Shown in pieces: positions 26,911 through 37,580 of a DNA stretch of 64,000 nucleotides. Below the pieces are notes generated by a model. It had not been told where the DNA came from. It worked only from the letters and a program-made list of their open reading frames with translations, and did not search any database. The DNA comes from Scenedesmus sp. ARA3. Its lineage: Eukaryota; Chlorophyta; Chlorophyceae; Sphaeropleales; Scenedesmaceae. Position 1 is the stretch's first letter; every line of letters starts with the position of its first letter. A program made the position numbers and the translations under genes. The stretch lies in assembly GCA_004335835.1 (NCBI GenBank), contig RWJK01000510.1, positions 2,380 through 66,379 on the forward strand, given 5' to 3'.

Positions 26911-29900
26911 ATGGCATCGAGTCAACCAAGTCGCCGCATCACTAGACAGAAGCGGCTACAGCCAGCCCAGGAGGCAGATGAGCTGCCGCCGCAAGCCAAG
27001 AGGCGGCAGATGGGGGTTGAAGAGCTGGCATACACTGTGATACAGGCGCTTCAGGGACCCCGCGCTGTGCACAATTTGCTGCCCCTGTTGGAAGCCTTGA
27101 CGACTGCTGAGCACCTGTCTGATGAGCACCGGCGGTGAGTGATGGCCGAATCTTTGCATCTGGCCGATGGCACACTTGGTGGTGCTGACCTGACTGGATT
27201 TGTGTGAACATGACGAGCGGGGGATACCTACCTCAACCATGAACATGGTGTGCTGAGCGCTGCACAACATTACAACATTGTGACGCCACACAGAGCAGTG
27301 GCAGCAGCAGCAGCAGCAGGAAGCAGCAACATAACAACATATGTACAAACTGCTTGCACACAGACATGAGCAGCAGTTGCACTGCACAGCTGGCAAGCAC
27401 AGGTATTGGTGTGTGGTGTGTAGTGAAGTTGGCTGCCCTGACTCTGCGCTGCTTGCAGGTACATAGCTGCAGTCCGCAAGCTTGCGGAGGAGGCAGGCCT
27501 GCCGCTGCTGAGAGCTATGCTGGAGCTGCCTGGTGCGCTGCAGCATGTGCTCAAACTGCTTCGCTGCAGCAACCATGATGTAGCAGACAACGCAGCCGCA
27601 ACGCTGCGAGGGCTGGTGCTCGCTCTTCTAGCAGCAGCATTGCGTGAGGTGGATGCAGTACGCGCAGCAGGGCAGGCAGAGGCTGCTGTGGGAGTCGCTG
27701 CTGCTCAGGCTGATCCTGCAAGCAACGCCGTGCCTGCTTTGCTTCAAGAGGCGGCAGCAGCAGCACCCGAGGCTGTTGCTGATGCTGACATGGCGGGGGC
27801 TGATGCAGCTGGCCAGGAGGCTGCTGCTGCAGGTGTGGCACCAGGTCAAGCAGCCTCAGCGGGCCAGCAAGCAGCAGGAGTAGCGCAGCAAGCAGCGTCA
27901 GAGCTGGCGGAGCACTTTGTGGCCGCGCTGCTTGCCAACCAGCAAGCAGGCCTGCTGCAGCTGCTGCAAGCCATGCACAGCAGCAGCAAGTCTGTAAGTG
28001 AGATGGGGGCAGTATGCGTGGCTGCACTTGGAACGGTAATGTCCCTTAGGTTGGGATCCCAGGCTGCTTTTGCCGATGCCCTGCTCAACCAGCAGCAGCA
28101 GCAGGGGCTGTCGCTGGTGCTGCAGGCGCTGCCCCCTGGAGCTGATTCCCAAGCAAGCACTGCTGGCAGCAGCAGACGTGCTGTGCATCCTGGCAAGCAC
28201 AGCGCCTGTGCTGCTGCTGGAGGCGCTGCTGAGTCAGCAGCACAGGCGAGGCATGCGGAGCCTGCTGTGCTGCCTTGATGTTGAGCCTGATGGCCCTTTG
28301 GACCCGGGTGAGTGCTGCCAACGAAGCGTGTTGCTTCTCTCAGAGATTAGAGCTGCTGATAGTGCTGCAGTGGGATCAGCAGGGCAGCACAGCCTGCAGC
28401 TCTGCTGGTCATGAGTGCCTTTCAGTGTTGATGAAGCAGAGATTGTAGAGAGCGGCAGCCATGCACGCTTGTGCATGTGTAGACAGCTGGAGGGGCCCCT
28501 GCTTGGACGTGTGGACCGTATAGCAGTATCGCTCCCTGCTACTGCATGCTGTTTTTTTGCTGCTGCTTGTCAACATTGCGCAGGCGCGATCTTGCGCAGT
28601 GCTGTCCTAGCAATGCTGCGTGCAGCTGAAGGCCTGCCCAGGGATGAGCTGCTGCTGCGGCTGCTGCGAGAGCTGCGGCAGGGCAGTGTTGGGGTAGGGC
28701 AGGTTGTTGTGTCGCTCTCAAACATGCCAGCAGGGCCAGCACTGCTGAGGCCGCACATCAAGGTGAGGACACTGCCAGCAGCTGCTGGATGAGCATAGCT
28801 GGTGATGCGCAACACAGCATGCTGAGCGCGACGGCTTAGGAGAACGGCTTGCAGGCCATTGGCCACTGGTGTTGGCAGCACAGCAGTACGCACACTGGCC
28901 CCAGAGGCAGCTTACACCAAGGTGTGTATAAGACGCAGCTCACGGCTTTTGGCTTCTGCTGCTGCTGCTGCTGTGCCAGGTGCTGCTGGAGCTGGTGGCT
29001 GTGCAGGCTCCCTGCCAGGCACTGGTGGCCAAGGCACTATTTCAGGTGGCCAGTGCCGCCGTGTACCCAGTCACTGAGGAGACGGTGGCAACTTTGGCAG
29101 CCCTAGGCCCGCAGCCGCTGCTGCAGGTGTGATAGCTCTGCTGTTGCTGTTTGCTTCACGTGCCCTGCCCTGCACTCCGTATGCATGACCTTGCTTTCAA
29201 CACTCATCTTAGAAATGCGTTGTTGCTTGCTTCCTTGTTTGCTTGCTTGCTGGCTGTCCAAGGTACAGATGCTCTCTGTGGTGGTATTGTGCTCGGCTGA
29301 TTTCCTCTGTGCTGCCTGCTGCTTCTTCTTTGCAGGCTGCATTGCAGGGAGACCGTGCAGCAGCTTTGTCAATGGGCACAATCACCTGTCTAGCGCTCAC
29401 TAATGCTGGACGCCAGTGGCTGCTGCCGCACATTTCCACGATTCTGTCGCTGGTAGCACCGCAAGCCGACAGCGTACTCTGCCGCATGGCAATGCACGCA
29501 ATTCGCGCATTGAGTGAACCTGCGGCACCTGAGTGGGCACAGCAGGCAGTCCTGCAGCACAGCAGCGGCCTGCTGGCAGCCATGTCGCAGACCGCGCATC
29601 CAGACACTGCAGTTGCCGCAGGCGAGGTGCTGCTCAGCCTGGCAGGCACGCCCGCCGGGCCAGTACAGCTGAGGCAGCACATCAAGGTATGGCTGCCTCC
29701 AGCAGTTGCTGTGCCAGCAAACTGGGTTATTGGTGCTGAGCTCTTTTAGCTAATACAACTTGACATGGGATGCGCATCTGCTGCCAATGTCAGCATCCCA
29801 ATCGAGACTTGCAGGCCGCCCACTTTTTCGCCAATGCGTGTGCTGAGCCACTGGCGCAGGCATCACCTAGGTGATTCAGCGGTGTTTAGTGTGCACCACA

Positions 29901-31358
29901 TGGCTTCTGCTGATTGCGCCTGAAATTACATGCTGCTGCTGTGCTGTGCTGCTGCTGCTGCTGCTGCTGTGCCAGGTGCTGCTGGAGATGGTGGCCGAGC
30001 CGGCTCCCTGCCAGGGACATGCTGCTCTCGTGCTGCAGGTTGTGACAAGCAATGACGACGAGGCCATGGCAGAGCTGGCAGAGCTGGACCTGCAGCCGCT
30101 GCTACAGGTGTGCCCGCCCTGTTATTTTATTTGCAGCACACGCGTTGCACCGCAGCAGAGCTTGTGTGTCACGGTGCCTGCCACCATCTGCCAGACCTAA
30201 GATTTCAGCTACTTGCCTGAGCAATGCCATGCTGCTGGCTGACGCTGCAATGCCTCTGTGGCTGCAATGCTGTTGCTTGATTTGACTGGTGCTGCCTGCA
30301 TGTAACTTCGCGCGCAGGCTGTGATGCAGGGGGGTGTCGTGGCAGAGCCTGCAGCAGCCATATTGCAGATGCTGGCTCCGTTTGATGCCGGGCGCCGGGC
30401 GCTGATGCCGCACATCCCCACCATCCTGTCGCTGGTGGCACCGCAAACCAGCCCACTTGTGTGCCACACGATGATGGGCCTGATCAGCGTGTTCTGTGGA
30501 GCCGGGTCGCCTGAGTGGGCACAGCAGGCAGTCCTGCAGCACAGCAGCGGCCTGCTTGCAGCCATGGCACAGGCCGCGCATCCGGGCCCTGCAGTTGCTG
30601 CAGGCGAGGTGCTGCTCAGCCTGATTGAGACGCCTGATCGGCTGCACGCGCTGAGCAGCGAGCAGCATGTCGATGCGCTGGTGGGCATCGTGCAGAGCCG
30701 AGCGCCAGCCATGACACTCGCTGCAAAGGCGCTTGCGCAGCTGGCCTGTGAAATGCCTGCAGTGCTGCCGCTGCTGGCGGCGCCAGGGCGCACGGAGGCA
30801 ATGAACAGCATGCTAGACATCCAGCAGGAGCTGCTAGGGTGTGCTGCAGACTCGCCGCGCGCGAAGCAGCTGCTGGAGCTCGTGCACTGGCTGTGTGTGG
30901 TGTCGGCTGCCTGTAAAGGGACACCCAGATTCTTGCCTGGGCTCATAAGATGCTTGCAGCGGCCAGCGCTGACACTGGCGTTGTTTGTAGAGCTGGAGGC
31001 CTTGGCAGTGCATAAGACAGGACAGGCGAGCCTGGCGCCGTACATCAGGCATGTGCGGCAGGCGGTGGCCGCTCCACAGTTCCTGGCTGATGCATCGCTG
31101 CAGGCGCGGCTGTCAAGCATGGAGGCAGCAGTGCGAGCGGCTGCGCGGCAGTACCAGCGGTTTTTTGCAGCTCTGAAAGCGCATCAACACCATGCGGTGA
31201 CGCTGCTTGCAAGACAGCATCTGCACATGCAGCAGCCTTGGACAGCAGCAGAGCAAGAGAGTGTGGTGCAGTCATGGCAGCGCGTGGCTGACAGGCAGCG
31301 GCACTTGGAGGTATCTGGGCGGTGGCTTGCTGCTGTGGCACAGGTCAACACAGACTAG
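26911..31358 (+). CDS. ARM/HEAT-like repeat protein A, with a frameshift
   Basis: Seven exons: 26911-27134, 27459-28307, 28584-28762, 28980-29126, 29336-29686, 29976-30107, 30318-31358; about 973 residues if one frame error in exon 2 is allowed for. The N-terminus (MASSQPSRRITRQKRLQ, AKRRQ) is basic and nucleus-like. The rest is Ala/Leu-rich amphipathic helices typical of armadillo or HEAT solenoids, for example LPLLRAMLELPGALQHVLKL, RALMPHIPTILSLVAPQ and WAQQAVLQHSSGLLAAM. Exons 4-5 and 6-7 are a duplicated pair. At the CCCCC run 28132-28136 the frame moves by one base: the upstream frame hits a stop at 28276, while the shifted frame continues with coherent helices (PKQALLAAADVLCILAST) and meets the GTGAGT donor in the phase exon 3 needs. 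It is therefore either a base-call error or a recent lesion. Probably a scaffold for protein binding; partner unknown. Confidence 0.75.
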
Positions 31359-33715
31359 GTGCCTCGCTATCACCCTCATGAGCGGGGTAGCAGCTCGCTG
31401 GGCTGTTGCTTGCGGCAGGTTGCAGTCCTGGGGTGCGTTGTGTTCTAGTGAAATAATTTCAAGGTGTCATATTGTGTAGTGTTGTGTTGTGTTGTGTTCT
31501 GCTGTACTACGGCCTTGTGACGCTTTGGCATGACGACATGTTGGTGTAGTCGTGACAAGTCGCTTGTGTCCGCCTGTCGAGTGTTGCTTCGTGGCAGTGC
31601 CATAAAACTTGACCTGCTGCTAGCACTAGTAGGTGGTGCATGCTAGGCTACAGCATCTTCACAAGCACCGCACTGCCAGACAAGCACTGTTCATGTTGCA
31701 GTCCACATGTCACACACGTGTGGCACGTCCTCGCCGTATCTTCGGCAGCCGCTTGTTGTACAACAACAATCCAGCTGCAATCAACCAGCCCCTTACACAT
31801 TCTAAAAGATTGGAACACATTCAGGACAATGCGGCTGTCCTGTTGTTTCTTTATGTGGACCGCAGCGCACCTTGCAAGACAGGTCGTTGGTGCAGCACAA
31901 CATGCAGGGGAGCCATCCTCCTGCTGTTGTGCTGGCCCTGTGGCTGTGTTGTGTTGATCCTGTGTATTTTACCGTTGGAACTGCATCGTAAGATAGCTGT
32001 CGCTACTTGAGTGTAGCACAAGCCGCTGTTGAGTTTGTCAGAATGGTTGGTTGTTTTGGCTGGGTGTGGTGATGTCAGCGCCAATGGTGTGTTCTGCCTG
32101 CGCACTGCTCCTGATGCCTGGCAGGCAACCATCATTCACAGACCTCTTGAGCACATGCGCACCAACTGGTGTGGCCCTCTTATGTCACTCCATGCCTATT
32201 TGCACACTGCAAAAACTACCGCGGCTGCAGCGCACTGCAGAGCAAATGACAGCACTGACCTGAAGCATTATTCCTGACGACCACACGCATGCTTTAGCAC
32301 TTCACTCCAGCACTTGCGACACTGTGGCCATCTGCTGCTGCTGCTGCTGCTGCACAATGTGTTGCGTGCTTCACAGCACTTGGATGCTGCTGTGCGCTGC
32401 TCTGTAATCGATGAACCCTGCAGCAAGACACGCTGTGTGTCGGCAGTCGGCAGAATTACACTGTTGGATGGATCTGATGAGGGCTGCAGCTGCGTCACAC
32501 TTTTTCCGCTTGCAGCCCGGCCAGTTCGTGATCAAACCAAAGGCTGTGTACGCCCAACCCCTGCTTGTGCATTTGCACTGCTGGGTGGTGTTCTGTTGCT
32601 GCTGTTTCGCTGTGTTGGTGTGGTGCTGCAACTGGCTGCCAGCTGAAGGCTTCAGCGTGGGCTGTTCAAGGCTACCACAGCTGAGTTATCTGCATGTCCT
32701 GCCTGGGCTCACTTTGTCATTGTCTGCATGCTTCATGGCTTTGCCTGACTCTGCCTGGTTGCTGCTTGACAACACGAGGGTTTTGCTCCTCAAAAGCAAA
32801 GTTGTTAGGTATGCTTGCGCCTGAGCCTCTTAGTTTGTTGGGAGGAGGAGTACCAGGCCAGCGCGCAGTGCTCGCTGAGCATATCTCAACTGCTACAGCT
32901 GCAGCGTATCAGGTCAGGATGATTTTGTGTTCGAGTTCTTTGGCATATGTCTGCCTGAGGCACTGCACCTTGGTCACAATTGTTTGTGACAGTGTTGTGT
33001 GGTCATGCGATGCGCAGCATAGATGGCTGCATTTACGTACTCTGTGCCATCATGCAGTGGAGCAGCTTGCACCTGCTCAATTGAATGGCAACCCAGCTAT
33101 TTGTCAAAACTCAAGAGTCTTGTCACACCAAGCACCCTTTAGATGCAGCACATGCAAACCAGCGTAACCAACCAGCACATGCCAACCAGCGTATGGTGAT
33201 GCAACGTGTTACCAAGACTGTGACATTGCTCAACTCGCACGTCAAATACTGTTAATTTCGCTGTTTTCCTGAGTTGCAACCCTGCGGACAGTGCTGCAGG
33301 CACACGAGTGCAGGACACTCGGCGGGAAAGCTGTAAGGCAACAGGCCGGGGCTTGCCTGCAGTGTGCCCACCTCAAAAATTTCAAGCATCAAAAATAACT
33401 ACTCATAGCGTACTCGTAAGGCAGGCTGCCTTGGAGCCCCAACATCTGCAGCCTGCGAGGAAGGTGTGTCCATATGGCGCGCCCGCCACTAAAGCCCTGA
33501 GTGACAAGACATCAAATCCTACTTGCGCCGGATGTTAGCATGCAAGCAGCTTTTTTATGTAAGTGTGCTGGACTGACCCATTTGTGCTATTGTGTGACAC
33601 TATACAATAGATGACTACTCGGCTCTGCCATGCTGCTGGCTGTATCGTGACACTCAATCCATCTAGAGGGAGTTTAAAATAGTATTAGTAACCATCTAGC
33701 AGGATTCCGAAACGC
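31359..33715. other. Intergenic, no gene seen
   Basis: 2.36 kb between two plus-strand ARM genes. Small open frames lack domains and splice chains. A (CTG)6-7 run is at about 32335-32353 and a short AACCAGC-type repeat near 33157-33192. Reads as 3' UTR plus promoter sequence. Confidence 0.5.
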
Positions 33716-34918
33716 ATGAATCGCAGAGCTGTCAACAGCATGCTGAAGACGGTGACTGAGGAGGAGCTGCATGCCCTCGCCCACAAGCTCAAGCTCGCAG
33801 CTGTCAGCGATGAGCATCGAGCGGAAGCCCTCGACACCACGCAGCACCTGCTGGAGCTCATCACTACTGCTCCAGAACCCGCCAAGGCCTGCATGATGCT
33901 TGGCAGTGAGCCAGGCATCTTGGCAGCCCTGCAGTCGCTGCTGGCAGCCTACACTATGGACAGCGCAACACTACTGTCAGGCCTCACTTTGCTGGCATGC
34001 ATAGCAGGTGGCCCAGCTTCCTGCAAGGAGGCCATCAGTAGCAGCCCCTGCCGCCTGCTGGGCACACTGGCTGCACTGCTGAGCCACAGCACCCCGCAGC
34101 TGGCAGCAGCAGCAGCCAGATGCACCAAGATGCTCACAAGCCATGCACAGCCCGGCGTGTGTCTGCGGCTGCTGCAGAAGCAGCGCAACTGCGGGCCGCC
34201 TGCAGTGCTGCTGGCGCAGCTGGTCCAGGCTGCTGCAGCAGCAGGGCCTGATAGCGCATGCGCGCTTGCAGGAGAAGAGGCAGCAGCAGCGCTGGCTAAT
34301 CTGGCCACAGCAGTGCCAGGTCAGTTGGTGAGCCAGAAGGGTGTGGTGTCAGCGCTCATTGCCGGCATGCGCAGCAGGGACATTCAGCTGCAGCTGCTGG
34401 GCGCTGGGGCTCTGGCAGCTTTAGCAGCAGACCCAGCAACAGCAGCTGCAGCAGCCAAGTCCAAGGGAGCAAAGCTCGTGCCTGTGCTGGCATCTCTGCT
34501 GGAAGCAGAGGCTCCAGAGCTGGCGTGTGCATCAGCTGCGGCACTGCAGTGCTTTGCGCTGCACTGCTCGCCCGCCTTCAAGGAGTTCATTGCTGCGACA
34601 GCAACAGGCCACAGGCACGGCAGCAGCAAGAGCACAGTCATGGCAACGCTGGCGCTGCTCGCAGGCGGCAGCAACAGCAACAGCAGCAGCAAGGCGGTGA
34701 GCAGGGCTGCAGCGCAGGCGCTGGCTGCTCTGCTTGAGGGCTGTCCTCATAATGTGAAGCTGCTGTGCAAGCAGGAGGGCCCTGCAGGAGCATCTGTGGT
34801 GGACATGCTCATTGCATGCCTGCGCAACGATGGCGGCCACAGCAGCAGCATCAGCAGCGGTGATGCCAGTATCAAGGCAGCATCTGCTTCGCTGGCAGCG
34901 CTGGAAGAGGTTGCCTAG
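33716..34918 (+). CDS. ARM/HEAT-like repeat protein B, intronless
   Basis: One uninterrupted frame of 400 residues starting MNRRAVNSMLKTVTEEELHA, the only ARM-like gene here without introns. It is a chain of short amphipathic helices: ACMMLGSEPGILAALQSLLA, GEEAAAALANLATAVPGQLV, GVVSALIAGMRSRDIQLQLL, GAGALAALAADPATAAAAA. The G-x-x-x-L-x-x-L-L and A-x-x-A-L-x-N/A-L spacing is characteristic of armadillo repeats, which pack into a right-handed solenoid for protein binding. I count roughly eight repeat units. It shares style but little direct sequence with proteins A and C, so it may be a distant relative or unrelated. No targeting signal. Could be a retrogene, although no poly(A) remnant or flanking duplication is visible. 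Confidence 0.8.
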   Translation: MNRRAVNSMLKTVTEEELHALAHKLKLAAVSDEHRAEALDTTQHLLELITTAPEPAKACMMLGSEPGILAALQSLLAAYTMDSATLLSGLTLLACIAGGPASCKEAISSSPCRLLGTLAALLSHSTPQLAAAAARCTKMLTSHAQPGVCLRLLQKQRNCGPPAVLLAQLVQAAAAAGPDSACALAGEEAAAALANLATAVPGQLVSQKGVVSALIAGMRSRDIQLQLLGAGALAALAADPATAAAAAKSKGAKLVPVLASLLEAEAPELACASAAALQCFALHCSPAFKEFIAATATGHRHGSSKSTVMATLALLAGGSNSNSSSKAVSRAAAQALAALLEGCPHNVKLLCKQEGPAGASVVDMLIACLRNDGGHSSSISSGDASIKAASASLAALEEVA

Positions 34919-35081
34919 GGCAGTGACTGCGGGGTTTGGCGAGCCTTGCTGAGCTGATCTGTGAGACGGGTAGCTGGGTTGTGCAGGGAACAGCGGATCA
35001 AGCGAAGTGTTGGGCGGCATTACACAGCAAATGCAGCATGCTGCATGCTGTGGAGGTCAAGTGTACAGGGTTGTGATATCA

Positions 35082-35240
35082 GCTATGCTATCGCAGCCAA
35101 ATGAGGTTGACCAAGGTCTGTTGTGTGAAGTTCTGCTATGCTATGGCAGCCGAATGAGGTGGACAGATGTCTGTTGTGTGAAGTTCTGCTGTGCTATGGC
35201 AGCCGAATGAGGTTGACAGATGTCTGTTGTGTGAAGTTCA
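35082..35240. repeat. 53-bp minisatellite, three copies
   Basis: Three head-to-tail units of 53 bases, each beginning GCTATGCTAT (or GCTGTGCTAT) and ending TGTTGTGTGAAGTTC, with a few substitutions between copies. Located 164 bases after the stop of ARM protein B, perhaps in its 3' UTR. Confidence 0.9.
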
Positions 35241-37580
35241 TGCTTGTCGACTGCCCAGTGTGTTTGAATGACTTGACAGAACTTCATTGCAAGGATCCAA
35301 GTGCCAATGACAGCATATTACTATTACTGGATGGTGTTGATTCAGAATGAAGACAGTGTGCCTGCAAGGCCAAAGACTGTCAAAGAGTGCTACGCATGCT
35401 ACGTTGTACTCATGTGGCCCAAGTTTGAGAGTGAACTGGATTGCAGCAGACCTTGCTGGCAGTGTTGTGCTTGTTTAGCGCATTTTGCGAGGCAGCTGCA
35501 ACGCTGCAGCTGTGCTGTGAGATGCACCTGACCGTCAGGCTGAGATCTGGTCTTGGCTGTGGTCCTACTGTGTGGGGTGGGGTGCTGGCTGCAAGCCTGC
35601 CGCCGTCTCAGCATGCGTAACAGACGCCAGTTTCATAACAGTGTTAGTTGTTACAAGTACGCCTTTGTGCTTGTTACACGTATCGTCTTTGTCAGTGTGT
35701 CAACATCATGGGAGTCGTTTGTGATTGAGTTATCAGACTGTGTACGTATCTGCAGCCAGTACAGAGTTGTATGCATCTTTGCTGCAAAGCGTTATGAAAT
35801 ATGCACGATTCACCTGCATGCTCATTTCAGCAGTCATCAAGGGCCTAGAACGCTGTGCTGTCAAGGGCTGGTTTGCCTGCGTTGTGGATTTTGCAAAATC
35901 TGCAGAAACGCCTGGTCAGTCCTGTTGAGTGCAGTGCTCATGTGCTGCAAGGGTCTGAACTCAGTGGCTCTAATTGCACAACATGCTGACTCAGCTCAGT
36001 GAGCAAGGTGTCCTCTGGCACATTGGGTTGGTACACCATCCTGTTGTGGTGTTTAACTGTACGTGTGGGTTTTGACTGCTGTTGGTTGCTAGGGTGTGCA
36101 GCAGATATCAGTGTCTTCTAACAGCAGCTCGAGAAGTTCTGTAGAAGGTGGCACTTGCTGCCATTGCTGCCATTGCTGTCATCAGCGCTGCGCATACCCA
36201 CATCAGGCACACATTGTCTGGCCTGGGGTGCTTTGGTACTTGCTCCAGAGCCTGCGTTGGATGAAAAATATGCTAAAAATATGCTTTAAATTCAAGTGCT
36301 GACACAGCATGTGTCAGGGCACTGCCTCCCAACATGTTTTGTTGCTGTTGCAGTCGCACATTTCACATATACATGTGCTGAGCTGAGCTGCAGCAATGCT
36401 GGCAAGCACCTTGCAGCTGTGCTCTCCCCTCCCTTCTGCTGCAGAATCGGGGAGAAATATCAGTAGGGCGCTGGGCTGGTGGCGCTGTTGCTGTGTTTCA
36501 AATAGCAACATGACGAGTATGCGGATGCGCTGTGCTGTGCCATGGCAGCTGGCAGTAACAGCAAGTGGATGGGCATTGGTGAAATCTAGATTCGTTCTTA
36601 TACATCACACCACACGCACTCCAGCTTTCAGGTGGTACGCCTTGAAGTTCACAAATGTGCCAAGTCCTTCAAGTTGGTGCTGCTGGCTTGACCTGCCCTG
36701 CGGCCGGGCCCTGTCACCATTGATGCCAAAAATGTTGTGAATCAACCTTCAACAACAAACACTCGGAGTCCGATCAATATTGGGAACTAGATTCTCCCAG
36801 TGCCTGTGTGGACCTCACTCACACCTGTTCACTCGCGCTTGCTCAGCCTGGTCAACCGTCACGGCGTGGCCAGTGGCCTGATCTCAGTACAGTCAAAGTT
36901 GCTGTTGACATGCAGAGGACCAAGTTGCGGTCAGAAAGAAAAAGAGAAAGAAAGCAGACCATCAGTTCACGCAAAAAAAGTGTTGTCCTATCTTTACCCT
37001 TTGCCCAGTCATGGCAGGAAGTCTTGTGGTACAGTACGCATGTGCCTGCGGTAGCCAATGCAGCATGAATTCATGAGCTTCGAAGCTCAGCAGCTGCAGC
37101 AAGCAAGCGCCCAGCCAACTCACATCGGTACTTCCCACGTACCTGATCATCAGCCACAGGTACTGAATGCACTGGGTGAGAGTTCCTGCTTATCCTGCCT
37201 GTCAGCATCCCAGACAACGCCACCTTGCAAATGGCAAATAACAGTGTGGTTATTACGAGCTCGCACCTTCATGTACAACCTGTATGCTTTAGATGAGTCC
37301 CGAATTTTTATTTGAAGCGGATCCTGTGTGAGCACTTCTCAAAAACAGGCCATTGATAAGTAGGGCGAAGGGCCACCCGGTGGCGGAGCTTTTGTTGTTG
37401 GGTACAGTTGTCGTAGCAAAGTATATCATATGGATTTGTCAGGTGCGCACGACTTGGCTGCCTGCTACAGCACGAAGGAGCGGCAGGCTGGGCTAACCAC
37501 ATTGGGGTTGATGGTCACCGACTCACCGGCCGATCAATGCTAAAATCTGTTGCGTTATAGGTGCTGAGCTAGTTCGTGCT
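35241..37580. other. Intergenic, no gene seen
   Basis: 2.3 kb between ARM genes B and C. No supported coding region; the GC content appears lower than in neighbouring exons. The right end should contain the promoter of ARM gene C. Confidence 0.5.

Noticed and set aside
33716..34918. ARM gene B as a processed retrogene of A or C
   Set aside because: It lacks introns, but no poly(A) remnant or target duplication is visible and similarity to A and C is too low to call it a copy.
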